A stretch of 64,000 nucleotides of DNA from Myoxocephalus aenaeus (GCA_038501785.1 JBAMJR010000243.1:3472501-3536500); one strand, 5' to 3'; counted from the stretch's first letter, positions 37,023 to 48,801 are shown. Translations and numbers: made by a program. The notes: a model not told the origin generated them from the letters alone.

Positions 37023-38144
37023 CCAATGAATTTATTTATTTAAAAACACCAAATGAGATTAAATGTCACATTGTTTTAGCTACTGTATGCAGATCTGCTC
37101 TATGTCCTGTGCTTTGCTATACAAAAAGCAACGTCCAAAAAGGTTAAGTGACAGCTTTGTAAAATACAGAAAAAAAAGTAGAGAAAATGAATAAAATAAC
37201 AAAAGCAGATACAAAATAATGGCTTCCAGTGCGGTGAAGGCTGTCAGTCCCTGGGATAAAAATAAACATTTGATTTCCCGCTGGAGGTCCCAGAAGTATT
37301 ATGATCATTCGGAATGACAGATCACCCAAACTGATTTACAGAGTCCCTCCATGTGTCTTCTTTAACCTCGAGCAGATGGAGTTTTTTTCAATTCTATCCT
37401 TTGGTTTGGCCCAAACTACGTGAACACAGCCAGCCGACATTATCTTAGCAGAAAATGAATCAGATGTACCAGTGGTGAAATAATCTATTCCCTGGAACGA
37501 ATGCTGTCCAATCAAGTTCAGACGCAATCAGCTATTCACAGCCCAGTGTTGTCCAAATCCAATATCGCTGCCAGATGGTGTTGTAGGTTATCTTAAAGCC
37601 CTCCTCTGTGTTCACGCCGGCACTCAAACCGTTCTTACTTGATTTCTTATGTGGAAAAAAACTGAGAGAAATCACACACATCAAGAAAGTATTTTCTCGT
37701 CCTTTGGAATTAGACTTCATGAATGATGACGTGATGCCAAATGCTTCATCTGCTAGGATTTACCAGCTGATACCACTATTATAGAGTTTCCCTCCTATAT
37801 TTAGATCCCTTATATGCAGCGAATCTCTCATGATCCTGGGGTTCATGAAACCTATCAAAGGCAGTTTTGAAAAAGGTAAGAATGGGATTCGTCACACTGC
37901 CCAGGATGATCAGAGCAATCCTCGTGCACTTTTTCCATCCTGTGTATCCTTCAAACCACCCTGTTACCAGATTGCGTAACACAGGGCCATGGGATCCTCT
38001 CCGCCCTGCACCGGTCGGAGGGTTTTGAAGGTCGTGGCGTGCAGAGCCGAGGGCAGGCCGGCGTGTTAGCTGCTGCAGAGGATTGAGGCCCAGGTTGACG
38101 GTAACACTTGACACCTGACAGCTGCCTCTTATCTCCCCACACAG
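37023..38144. other. 3' part of intron 3, no feature seen
   Basis: Apart from the exon 4 acceptor nothing is recognised. The frames at 37779-38192 and 37951-38340 are shadows across the intron/exon 4 border. Confidence 0.5.
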
Positions 38145-38248
38145 ACCTGAGGAAAAACTTTGAGCAGGACCCCCAGGGGAAGGAGGTGCCAATCAACGGG
38201 ATGATCGTACTGCACTGTCGCCCTCCGGAGGGAGTGCCTGTGGCGGAG
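38145..38248 (+). CDS. unc5d: unc5d exon 4: first half of Ig2
   Basis: The exon is 104 bp, between a cccacacag acceptor and a GAG|gtaagg donor. After the two bases completing Y it encodes 34 residues, LRKNFEQDPQGKEVPINGMI followed by VLHCRPPEGVPVAE. This is the start of the second Ig domain. HCRPPEGVP is the conserved first-cysteine strand of Ig2 in UNC5 receptors. NFEQDPQGKEVPI matches the D subtype rather than the A-C forms as I remember them. The exon leaves in phase 0, so the next exon starts on a whole codon (VEWLKNEE). The upstream intron is about 2.5 kb. The downstream one is about 15.7 kb and holds most of this gene's tandem repeats. Confidence 0.96.
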
Positions 38249-39004
38249 GTAAGGCCGCTGATACTCGCTCCTCCTCCCCCAAAGGAGGAGAAGCTTATAC
38301 TCCCGCAGAACAGAAAAAACATTTGCATCCGAGTGGCCATCCTTATTCTGGGAGAGTAACTCTCTGCCGATTCTACCTTCAGCTCTGCTTTCTCAGACCT
38401 TTAAGAGACTGATATAGTGCTGTTAGATGCCAGCGATAAGTTAATTATAAGAAGGGAAAGTGTTGGCTCCAACGTGGGATGAAGAGGATTCAGAGCATAT
38501 TTTCTTTTATCAAATCTTCTGTTATTAAAAGATAGACATCAGACTCAGAGATCCACTTCTCAAATTCATTTTTTAGCATCGTTAACCTCTGGAGTGTTGT
38601 GCTTTGAGAAACATCTGGTTTAATGTGGGGCAGGCCACGAAGTGAATGGTCCAATTACAGTTTATTTCTGCTGGATGATGTGAGGGAGTGGGCATTGGAG
38701 GGACGTTACTCTTTCTTCGACTGGATTCTGTAGTTTCATCCATCAGCAGCTCCCACTGTGTTGGTGAAGACATCAAAGTCATGAAAGGGAATCGCATCGC
38801 TGTGTCTGTTGGTTGCAACATGGACATCAAGATCTGTGGACGTGCATTGCATCACTGCATCTCAGATATCATGAAACATGAAATATGAAATATGCCAGGT
38901 GTTCTCTGTACTAGTCTGGAATCTTTGGGCCTCATTAAAGAAGACTATTCCCAGCAGCTTGTCCTATCTTGACTTAAGCTTAAAATAAGATAGGATAGAA
39001 AAAT
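38249..39004. other. proximal intron 4, no feature seen
   Basis: A pyrimidine-rich CCTCCTCCCCC stretch follows the exon 4 donor. A lone gttaacctctggagtg at about 38580 resembles the left tip of a TTAA element, without a partner end. Confidence 0.4.
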
Positions 39005-39278
39005 AGGTTAGAAATCCTATCTACCTCTAATTCGGATGCCTCCTGGACGCCTCCCATTAGAGGTTTTCCAGGCACGTCCAACTGGTAGGAGACCCCGGGG
39101 AAGACCGAGGACACGCTGGAGGGATTATATCTCCCGGCTGGCCTTGGAACGCCTCGGGATCCCCCAGGATGAGCTGGAAAGTGTTGCGGGTGAGAGGGAG
39201 GCCTGGGTCGGTCTGCTGAACCTGCTGCCACCGCGACCCGACCCCGGATAAGCGGCTGATAATGGATGGATGGAAGGA
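39005..39278 (+). mobile_element. 5'-truncated LINE tail, probably Rex3/RTE type
   Basis: The frame 39036-39251 encodes MPPGRLPLEVFQARPTGRRP, RGRPRTRWRDYISRLALERL and PPRPDPG, then stops. This is the C-terminal tail of a very common fish non-LTR element. The 3' end is a GATG tandem repeat (aatggatggatgg, 39262-39275), which I recall as a hallmark of Rex3. Only about 270 bp remain, a severe 5' truncation. Confidence 0.75.
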
Positions 39279-41229
39279 AGTCCTATCTCATTATAACAGA
39301 AGAAAGGTTCCCTCTGTGAAAGTCCTGTGTTTTCGGACCCTCCATTCCACTCCAATCTCCTCCTTACGCTCAGTTTGACACTCTTTATACTACACAAATA
39401 TGCAGATTACATATGAATTGATTTAGTCTGTTATATAAGAATTACAGGTCATTACTTTTCATAGTTATAGTATGAGAACAGCCTGAACTATAATAGTACA
39501 TTTATGTATTTAATCCTTACTCGTCCCAGACTTAACAACAGGGCTTTAGCAGTTATTTTGAATTTAGGAAAAGGTTTATGCCATCCTTATATAGGATTTC
39601 TAACTTAAAATAAAATCTTTCTTAAATGCAGTAAAGAAACAATACAAAAAACTCTAAATTCCATTTTAAACTGAGATTAAAATGTGATTTCAGAAGAAGA
39701 ATGTTTCTGTAATGAGGCCCCTGGGTGGATCCAATACTGAAGGGAAAGTTCCTGATCATTTATCTCCTTGTTTACGTGACTAATATCCTCCAGGATTGTG
39801 ATCATCTGCGTCAGTGCAGGTTTGTCTGTAAGGCTTCCTCATCCAGCAAATATCTAATGTTTGTACCAGATGGGCAGTGGTGGAGGAAATTGAGAGCAAA
39901 TGTACAATTGCAGGATTGCCTCCGCGCAGCTCTCAACATGGCGGCGGCTAGAAGCTTACGATGCTAATATCATGAACAGTGCAAGTACAGAAAGCCAAAC
40001 GCATAACATGATTTCAATGGCAAATAATGAACATTTGAAATGTTAAATTATGCAATTGATCTATCAAACATTGACTGGCCCTTTATTAAATATGGCCGCT
40101 GTGACATTATAATTGTGCACACCTGCAAATAGCGACAGGCCTGCTGCTGCAGCCTGAGTGTTGCCGAGCGTTTATTGCACACCATTGATCGTAAAAATGA
40201 TCATTACAAGTAAGTAAATATATTTAACAACTTGTGATAACATAATAATCTTTTCATACACACTAAAGTACTGTGAGAAGCATCAATTAATATTAAATGT
40301 ACATTTTCGGTGCTCTAGTTCTCTCATGAACGTGGGGGGACTGAAGACGACACACATATCAATAGTATTCACAAACTTAAAGTATTTATTCAGCAATCTT
40401 AAAAAAAGGTATTCTGCGGAACAATGTTTGTGTGTGGAATACAGTTAGTGTACGTTAAAAGGGTTGCGTTGACATTCGAAGTAAAATGACCTAAATATAA
40501 TGACAAGGATTCTCCTACTACCTCCTGGTTGTAGTAGAAACACGTCATCGCTGCTTAGTATTGCATAACGCGGCTGAAGCGGACCAAGGAAAACCCCCAA
40601 GATGCAGTATTTAACGGTATTAATCATCAGCATAAAGTGTTGTGATTGCTTTTGGAAATGAAATGCCAGGTGGCAACTTCAGTAGCAGCCCCCAGTGAGA
40701 TGGAGAGCAGCTGTTTCTCACAGTGAGATCAACCTGAAAGACTGACTTCTGGAGGCAAATATAGCATTTAAATGCAAAATGTCACCAAGTGCACATTCCT
40801 CTCAAAATGCTAGAATGTCTCCTTCTATATTTGGTCCGGTGATAATGGGCATGAACAATGGATGTGTAATTGATGTGTGCAGGGAACAGATTCAAGTGGA
40901 GGTCAACCTCCGGCTCCACGCTCTATGAATGATTCAGCGCGGAAATGGAGGAGTGATGTCATTCTGGCGCCGCAGAATCCACAGTGGGGGTAAAAATAGT
41001 TGAATCTGAGCAGTACAGACCGAATCACAACCTCCCATCTAGTCCTTTGTCAACACAAATGAGCCCAGCCGCCAGAGACGGGACTGAATAATGCAGAGAG
41101 CGGAGGGCAGATCCTCGGCCCGGTCGATATCAGCGTACCTCGTCCATGAAATATTGAGACGGCATCCGTGAGTGCGGCAGTGTGAGGTTTCAGAGTGCGG
41201 CTGCAGGACGGATGCCGGCGGAGCAAACG
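39279..41229. other. intron 4 segment, no gene seen
   Basis: Mostly AT-rich. It becomes GC-rich from about 41060 onward, leading into the 29-bp repeat. Nothing was recognised. Confidence 0.45.
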
Positions 41230-41345
41230 CAGCGCTGGCCCGGCCCGCGGTCGGACTGCAGCGCTGGCCCGGCCCGCGGTCGGACTGCAGCGCTGGCCCG
41301 GCCCGCGGTCGGACTGCAGCGCTGGCCCGGCCCGCGGTCGGACTG
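41230..41345. repeat. 29-bp GC-rich minisatellite, four copies
   Basis: Four identical direct copies of a 29-bp unit beginning cagcgctggcccggcccgcg, CpG-dense, in otherwise AT-rich intron. Confidence 0.95.
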
Positions 41346-42326
41346 CAGCGTAAACACTGCGGTCTGTTTGGAAAGCGCCCGCGTCAGCGAGGATGTCAGG
41401 CTGAGCTAACGAGTCTCCACTCCGTCACAGCAGAACCATGTTGTATCACGAGGTTGCAGCAGTTTATTTAAGCAACAGTCTGACAGGTCTCATTGACTCT
41501 GGAGGTCTTTATTTGAAGAAGTGCCACGGAAGATCATTTTTTTAACAATGCTGTAATTTACAGCCATTCTTTCCATCCAATGACTTGTCTCATTATACTG
41601 TCAATTCAGAGCAACATTTGAGATGTTTTTCTTGGTGCTTATTTCACCCTCTTCCGTTTTGTTGGAGTCATTATTGAAATACCTTTTAGATTATCTATTC
41701 AGATTAGCACTTGCTTTTTTTAGTTGACACTGGAGAGAGATAAATACATTTATATTACTCCCTAAAGTTGACACTAATTAAGTTTATTATCTGTAATTTT
41801 TTCAGATTTCTTTTCTCGATTTCGCCAATTATTTTCTCTGTAAAATATCAGAAAGCTATGATTTCCCATGGCCCAGAGTAATGGTCAATTATAAACAGTC
41901 CAAACCCCAAAGATATGCAGCTAACTAATATATGACAAAGAAAAGCAGCAAATCATCTGTTTGAGAACCTGCAAATGTTAATAAGCATATTTTTTGCTTC
42001 GAGGGCAGCTTCAGTATTGGGCAACCTGGATCCTATTTTCCATGTTTCTGTGTCTCAGTGACTAATGGGAACAACAATTTTAGAAATTGGTCCAGTATTG
42101 AATGAGAATACTGCAGCCAGCAGCCACTAAAGTGCTTGTTTTTAGTTATTATATTTGTCTCACAGTATATTATGTGGAAAACCCGACAGAGAAATAGTTT
42201 TTTTAATCTCTCACGGGTCTTTAACATAATGTTGTCAGACACTTATAATGACAGTGTGAGCCTGTCAGTGCACTTTTAGTGGAAGTACATTGATGATGCA
42301 GAATTGCCAAGATGCATTACATTGCA
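41346..42326. other. intron 4 segment, no feature seen
   Basis: AT-rich sequence without recognisable repeats or frames of interest. Confidence 0.4.
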
Positions 42327-42630
42327 GCCCGTTTCGCACACTTGCTCTAAATTGGACCAATTAAAAAAAATGTTTCACCATTTGTCACTTTGACACAAAA
42401 ACATGGGAAAATAGGGTCCAAGTTGTAAAATAAGTTTCCCTTGAAATATAGTTATAGTTAGTTATACAATAAATCAGCTTTGAAACATATTGTATTTCCA
42501 TAAAAGAGTTAAATTACTTTGTTTTCAAACCTTCGTGTACTTCTTATTCCTAATGGGAAAAGTCCATTCTCAGTGAACGTGTCCTGTGTCCACATCACAC
42601 GCTGTACGTCACACGCTGGACCACGATAGG
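42327..42630 (+). repeat. local direct duplication, copy A (empty site)
   Basis: It shares cacttgctctaaattggacc, aatagggtccaagttg, ctttgttttcaaaccttc and agtccattctcagtg, in order, with 44237-44572. It ends cgctggaccacgatagg, corresponding to the target of the hAT-like insertion in copy B. Confidence 0.8.
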
Positions 42631-43625
42631 CGTCAGAAGAAGTCTTAAAACAAAAAGGCATATGAGCATTGAGATAGGTTTTGTTTTCTGTGATCGTTCC
42701 TCCTGTCCCTTTGTGAAGGCTTCTCTTCCATACCAACTGCAGTCTTTTGGTAAATAATTCCCTCTGTGTGGTTCCACAGACAGTGTTTCCCTGTTCAGCT
42801 GCAGTGGAAGAATGGCAACAGCAAATATTGGACTGAAAACTGTAACTTTGGATGATATTGACTGTGCTTTTCTAACTGGGACGGCTAAAGCTTCACATAA
42901 GCCTCAAAAGAGAAAGAGATGACTGGTTCCTCTCAACCGGAGATCCAAAATGTTTTGGCTGCTCATGGAAAACTTGGGGAAAAACATGACCATGAAGGAA
43001 ATCCAAGGAAAATATAAGAAGTATCGATGAGAAATAAAAAAAAATTATGATTAAGCTACAACAATACAGGCTTTAAAAAAAATATGAAATGTCCTTACTC
43101 GTTTTTCCTCCATCTTAGATTTTGCTGAGCCTAGTTTGCCTTTACAGTTACCGCCTCAGTTAAACTGTTGAATTTTAGAACAAGAGTTTTATTGACGACA
43201 GAGAGGTTTGTGGATGTTGTCCTCCATCACTGAAACTGTAATTTGATGATGGGGTCCTTTAATGGCCAATGCAGACTGGAGGAATGATTACAGCAAGAAG
43301 AAACGGTTTCAAAATGGCCACCTGCCTTTTGTTTTAACGCCCTGTTCTCACTCCCAACACGTCACATGTTTCACACACCTTAAAGTGAATTCAAGCAAAA
43401 CTACTATAACCTACTTCAAGGGAACACAACTACTATGTTTAGGTTACAATAAGTATGTTTGTTCCATCGAAGAAATCACATATGTAAGTCAACGGTTGAC
43501 TTTTGGTTTAACACAGAACATGAACAGCAGTCTTCTGCGTTAAAGTCTTTTAACCATCCATCCACCCAGTTCTCCTCCAAAGACAACCAAAGTCAAATTC
43601 AGCTTTATTGACTTGAGAAAATGAC
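42631..43625. other. intron 4 segment between duplication copies
   Basis: No gene. A gttctcactcccaacacgtc word at about 43343 matches the terminal repeat of the MITE at 46702-47191, without a partner end. Confidence 0.4.
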
Positions 43626-43967
43626 TTAACCCTCCCGTTGTTTTGGGGTCAAAATGACCCGTGTACGAGTCAGCTAGCGCTGCTAGCTAGCTGCTAGCTA
43701 GCGCTGCTGCTAACGGCCGCTGCTGCTGCTACTGCCCGCGTCCCCTCTGCCCGCGTCGGGTGTCGAGCCTGGTCCTGCTACCTTCGGTGGTTTTTGGGGA
43801 GTTAGCGGAAGTTAGCGGAAGTTAACGGGGAAGTAACGGATCGCCCCAGCTGGCTACAGCGGGGAGCTAACGGGGACACTGACCGAAGGTAGTAGCGGCT
43901 CGTAACCCAACGTTTACGGTATGTGTGTTAATGGGTCATTTTGACCCCAAGACAACGGGAGGGTTAA
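43626..43967. mobile_element. chimeric MITE: TTAA element enclosing part of another MITE
   Basis: The outer ends 43630-43660 (ccctcccgttgttttggggt...) and 43933-43963 are 31-bp inverted repeats with one mismatch, flanked by TTAA at 43626 and 43964. The interior (about 43661-43921) is the GC-rich core and right end of the 7231-7553 MITE family, ending acgtttacggta. The inner left end is missing. The outer element has the TTAA preference of piggyBac/Kolobok-like elements. Confidence 0.8.
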
Positions 43968-44236
43968 GAAATTGGTGTGAGACAAATGCAGTTGCTGTGG
44001 CACCAGGACGTAATTTCCAGGGAGTAGACATCCCCACTTCTCATCTAGATATACTATCTAAATTGTATCTGTATACTGTCCAAAATACACATGAGAGTGT
44101 GTTCTGAAACCAAACCTACACCCTTTGTAGGACATCACAATTCAACCTGTTACTATTCTTGACATTCAAATATAGCATCACTAGATTTCAGCTTCTGGAA
44201 TTAAGGGATCGTGCTATTATTGTACAGAAAAGCAAT

Positions 44237-44572
44237 CTGCAGCGCACTTGCTCTAAACTGGACCAATTAAAGAAGATTGTTGTCACCATTTGTCACCGAG
44301 GAAAATAGGGTCCAAGTTGAAATATATCCTCCAGAAATGTTTTTATAATTAGTTTTTACAAGAAATGTTTAATAGTCAGCTTTGAAACACAATGTGTGTC
44401 TAATATAGTATTTCCACCCAAAACAAGTTGAATACTTTGTTTTCAAACCTTCATGTTTGAAACTTCATGTACTCTATTCCTCATGGGAAAACCCACCTTC
44501 TTCTCAAGTCCATTCTCAGTGTGTGTGCAGTGAACGTTTCACGTGTCACACACTGTGAGATATATGCTGGAC
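44237..44572 (+). repeat. local direct duplication, copy B (interrupted by hAT-like MITE)
   Basis: The order of shared segments is as in copy A at 42327-42630, with more insertions. It continues after the MITE as ccatggttggc at 45082. Confidence 0.8.
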
Positions 44573-45081
44573 CAGGGGTGTCAAACATACGGCCCGCGGG
44601 CCGGATTCGGCCTGCCAGGGGGTCCAGTCCGGCCCGCGGGATAATTGTAAAAATGTGAGAAAAAAAAAAATGCAAAAAAAAATTTGGAAAAAAAACAACA
44701 ACCTCAGTATGGATTCGAACCACTGATCCTCTGATTGTAAGACGTGCATGGTAACCATTGAGTCACAGACACAATTGATCACAGCACTGACTTTACTAAA
44801 AATATTGCCTAACTGCAAGGGCGTCTGCAGAGGAGAGCCCAGGCAGGTAAACAGTGGGCTGATGTCTGAATTGTTGGTCTTTATGTTTCTAGTTTATTGA
44901 AGAAAGACCTTAAAACAGGGTTTATCATCCAAAAACCTCCAACAATGATTTAAACAGAGAGTAATATTGTCATTATGTATGCGTTATTATGCTGTGATTT
45001 TACTGGTCCGGCCCACTTGAGGTCAAAATGGGCTGCATGCGGCCCCTTAACTAAAATGAGTTTGACACCCCTGTGCTGGAC
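44565..45081. mobile_element. hAT-Charlie-like MITE with 8-bp target duplication
   Basis: The element (44573-45073) begins CAGGGGTGTCAAACATACGG and ends atgagtttgacacccctg, imperfect inverted repeats of the CAGGGGTGTCAAAC type used by hAT-Charlie elements. It is flanked by TGCTGGAC direct repeats (44565-44572, 45074-45081). The ggcccgcgggcc palindrome near the left end is typical. No transposase. A tRNA-like segment lies inside. Confidence 0.93.
44703..44771 (-). other. tRNA-like segment inside the hAT-like MITE
   Basis: On the - strand it has box A-like GTGACTCAATGGTTA and a perfect box B GGTTCGAATCC at tRNA spacing. The 5' and 3' ends do not form an acceptor stem and the T stem is weak, so it is not a working tRNA. 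It could act as a pol III promoter or be a captured SINE/tRNA relic. Confidence 0.6.
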
Positions 45082-45829
45082 CATGGTTGGCTTGATTGAC
45101 CAAAATGGGACAATCAAACCCAATTAAAGATAAAAGTCAGGTGTTTCCGTTAACTCTTTTGTTTTCTTTAAAGATGCTAAATTCACATTTCAGGGCAGAT
45201 ATAAAACCTCCACACGGCTCTCAGCCAGGGCGGCTTAAAAGGTCTTGTACTGTATATGCATTGTGCAAATAATAATGCCCACGCTGTAGAACACCACAAG
45301 ACATTTCCATAACAGTAGAGGTCACTAAAAAATGAAACTCACTGGACGATATCTCAGCATGACTGACAGGTTGGTTCTATGAGAGTTGTTGTTGTTGCTG
45401 TTGTTTTTGATCAGTGAGAAAAAGACAGGAGAAGCTGCTCTTGCCTGCTGGAGGGCGCTCAGCCCCACACCTCCTTAGCTGTCTCCCTGCAGGGCAGGAA
45501 GCCACAGCTCCAGACATCTCCTGCAACAATAGAGTCAGTATTGTCACAGGCGGAAGCGACGAAGACGAGCTGCACTCACTCACATCGAAGGAAGAATGTG
45601 GAGTGGAATAAGGAGCGAAGCTTCATTGCAGTCGTTCAACTACTCACATGAAAAACACAGTTTTTGTGCTGAAGTCACCACAGTGAGCAAGTATACATCT
45701 ATATTACTACACTATCATTTGTACTGCTAAGGAGGTCCGGTGTAGTGGTATAAAGAGCAACGTCTAAGTAGGGAGAAGGCCGGGATGGAAACAGGACATT
45801 TACCCAGGAAACCATTGTGTGTGTCCTGT
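45082..45829. other. intron 4 segment, no feature seen
   Basis: Nothing beyond a short GTTGTT run near 45386. Confidence 0.4.
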
Positions 45830-45920
45830 GTGAAAACAAAAGTTGAACCCATACCACATTCTTTTCCTAAACCTAGCAAAGTTATTTTGTTGCCGTGAAA
45901 TGTGAAAGGTGGTAAACCCA
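45830..45920 (+). repeat. fragment of the aaccatgatctttt/gttttgttg repeat family
   Basis: The words tgtgaaaacaaaagttgaac, ccacattcttttcctaaacc and ttattttgttgcc match the family at 34848 and 61905. Confidence 0.45.
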
Positions 45921-45951
45921 CTCTACTCTCATTTCCACGCTGAGCAAACAA

Positions 45952-46535
45952 TTCAATTCAGTTTATTTTGTATACCCCAAATCACAAATACAAATTATCC
46001 TCGGAGGGCTTTACAACATAACTGTAACATAACATCCTGTCCTGGGACCTCACATCGGATCAGGAAAAACTCCCCAAATAAAGAAAGTAAAAACCCTTTC
46101 ACAGGGAAAAAAGGGAAGAAACCTGAGGGAGAGCAACAGAGGAGGATCCCTCTCCCCGGATGGACAGAAGCAATAGATGTCATGTGACCAGAATGAATAG
46201 CGTAGTTACAGCACATTACATGAATATGACAGAAATGATTCATATAATGAGTATTAGGCATGGTCCATGATCCAGATAATCCATGAAGCAGAAGGAGGTA
46301 GAGAGGAGGGGCATCAGCAGGGCCATGACAGGAGGCAGGAGGTAGGAGGTAGGAGACAGGAGGTAGGAGGTAGGAGGTAGGAGGCAGGAGACAGGAGGTA
46401 GGAGGCAGGAGACAGGAGGTAGGCGGTATAGGATGCAGGACCGGCTCCAGACAGCCACGATCCATGGAAACTTGAGGAGAGGAAGCACAGAGGCTCCTGA
46501 AGAAGTAGAGTCAGTAAAGTGCATTGAAGAGACAT
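45952..46535 (-). repeat. longer reverse copy of the 1519-1757 repeat family
   Basis: Its first 250 bp are the reverse complement of 1519-1757. The remainder (through agacagccacgatccatgga and tgaagaagtagagtcagtaa) looks like more of the same element, absent from the other copies here. A 7-bp minisatellite sits inside it. Confidence 0.7.
46324..46424. repeat. 7-bp minisatellite (ggaggta/ggagaca)
   Basis: About 14 units of a GGAGGYA/GGAGACA heptamer, probably an internal expansion of the host repeat. Confidence 0.9.
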
Positions 46536-46701
46536 GAATTCATCCAGAAGGAGAGAAAGAAGAGGAAAGAGGAGCTCAGTGACGTGAACACTGTAAACTA
46601 CCAGCCCAGCACCACATCGAGCAACCAGCTGGGGAAGATAGTTGCATCTGTCTGGCTTGCGTGACTAGCTTGAGTTACTGGTCTATTTATCAAATCTACC
46701 C

Positions 46702-47191
46702 GTTCTCACTCCCAACAGTTCAGATACCAACGCTTCAGTCCGTGACCCGGCGCTTCAAACCATGACGTTCTCGGTTCCCCTCTAGCGTTGTTTCTGTTCA
46801 GTCAGTTTATGCTCATTGCATGAATAGCGTCTTTTCAAAATAAACTTTGGTGTTGACAGCAAACATACATGTTTCTGCCCACAGTTTCTTTTCAAAATAA
46901 ACTTCCCCCGTAGGTTTACACAGCGTTTAAGTATTATTTGGTTTTGGCCACCAAACTACTTGGTTAGGTTTGAGCAACACAAGCCTTGGTTCGGCCCACA
47001 CCGTCCACCTCAAGCTCCTCCCTCTCTGGCTCCAACACATCAGTTCTTCTGAGCTTCTAACAATGACCCAGACGGGTTTACATTGATGCTACTTGAAGGC
47101 CTGCTGCGTCTCCTACGCTAAAGGGAACTCAGGTATCAGGTGGCGAGGGCCACCGCCCAAGCGTCGGTATTAAAGAGTTGGGAGTGAGAAC
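46702..47191. mobile_element. MITE with GTTCTCACTCCCAAC terminal inverted repeats
   Basis: Exact 15-bp inverted ends lie at 46702-46716 and 47177-47191. The similarity extends inward (agataccaacgctt on the left, the reverse of aagcgtcggtatt on the right). The interior includes accaaactacttggttaggt, the reverse of the core of the repeats at 34848 and 61905. No frame of interest. Confidence 0.75.
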
Positions 47192-48801
47192 TGCAGCTTC
47201 AAATAAACGCTAAAGTTTATACTGAATTTGTAAATAGACTATTAACACAAGTTAATCCTTCATAAACTGATAATACACCCAATGATGACTTATTTAGGAA
47301 CAGCCTAAATGCTATGACAAGGCTGTGCAGCCTTGTCATAGCATCCTCGTTTACGAAGCCCATTGAGTTCAGAAATGTATAACTTCAATTATTTGTCAAT
47401 TACTGCAGCCGTAGTGTTGGACAACATTACGATACACATTGAGAGGTGTTGCTATTGTTTCTCCTCTCTTTTCACATGCAGAATATTAGAAACAGGTCCC
47501 AGTATAATGCAGTCTAGCACCATCATAAACTATGACCTCAGTGCTAAAACATAATTAACACCTTTACGACTTCAGAAACAGAAGATTATAGCCATCATAA
47601 AAGTACACGTTATGGCATTGTATTGCACTGTACAGGTAAGAGGGATAGATGAATGTACTTGGTTCATTGAAAAAATATTAGTATTTTTAACTTTTCCAGA
47701 AAAACTTTGAACTTCCTTTGGCTTTTCCTATCTTAGTTGTGTAACATGTGAATCAATAGTCATTGTCTCCTAGCATTTGTCTTCAGGCAAACTGAATCCA
47801 GCTTCATCTTTAATGCCATTTTAGAGTTTTTCAACAAAGATAATACTCACGGGAGCCTCCTGTTTGTTAAGATGTAGGACACGGGTGTGTGAGTCATGGT
47901 TGGGAACGAAATTGCAATATGCAAATCCTCAATAGCGAAAATACCTTCATACATGGTATCCAAAGCGAGACTGTAATTTGCCCACGGTTAATAGAACTTA
48001 GAACCGTCTTATTTGTAATTTGGTTTGGGTTCTCCCAAAACCAATCCCCCACTTTCACTTCACAGATATCAGGGAATGTGAATGCAGAGCAGATCTTTTA
48101 ACCCGGCGAGAAAGGAGTCCATGATAACCCTGTATAATGAGTTTCTTTTGAGAGGTTGCTCTGAGAGAAAGTGTGAAATGAACAGCCAAACTGGAAGCCA
48201 ATTTCAACTTCCCTGAATGAAAGCCTTTAATCCAAGATGAATCCCCTTGATCTCCAGTAGCTCAGGTAGACAGCCCGGGCTACGGCACAAAGGGGAATAA
48301 ACTAAATGCTTCTGCACTGTGATACAAGCTGTTCTCTGTTGAGCTCCGCAAAGACACCGCAATGCTCTTCCAAAAAAAAGAGCTAGCGTTTAACTCCACC
48401 CTTCCCCCGGCCTCCTCTGCACTCGTCTCTACTCTCCGATCTCGCCGCCAAGCTTCTTTTTCTCGCAGGTCAGAGCGAGTCTCCTGCAGAGCACATGATG
48501 AGCTTCATTATCCAGCCAAGCAATTACACCCCTCCACCGCCGCCCCGAGCCGGGAGCCCCCTCTATTTATTTCCTCTAGATAAGACGGATCGGGGTGGAA
48601 TGGTAATGCCGCGCCGCGCGGCTCGGAGGGGAGGAGAGGGTGGCATTTGGGACGCGGCGGGGGAGGCGGGTGGTGGACGCAGGCCCACTTTGTGTTCTCT
48701 CCGTATCTTTTCTGATTAACCTCTGGAGCGTTATGTACGGAGCTCCCTCCTGCTCCCGGCTCGTCGTTCCTATGAACACACACCGAGTCCTGCTGAGTTC
48801 A

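Noticed and set aside
37779..38340. Reverse-strand frames across exon 4
   Set aside because: They are shadows of unc5d exon 4, which has family homology and correct splice phases on the + strand.
41172..41471. Frames through the 29-bp repeat
   Set aside because: They are translations of a tandem repeat in two frames without other coding evidence.
48362..48783. Overlapping frames in a GC-rich patch of intron 4
   Set aside because: No domain and no splice support; high GC alone opens frames on both strands.
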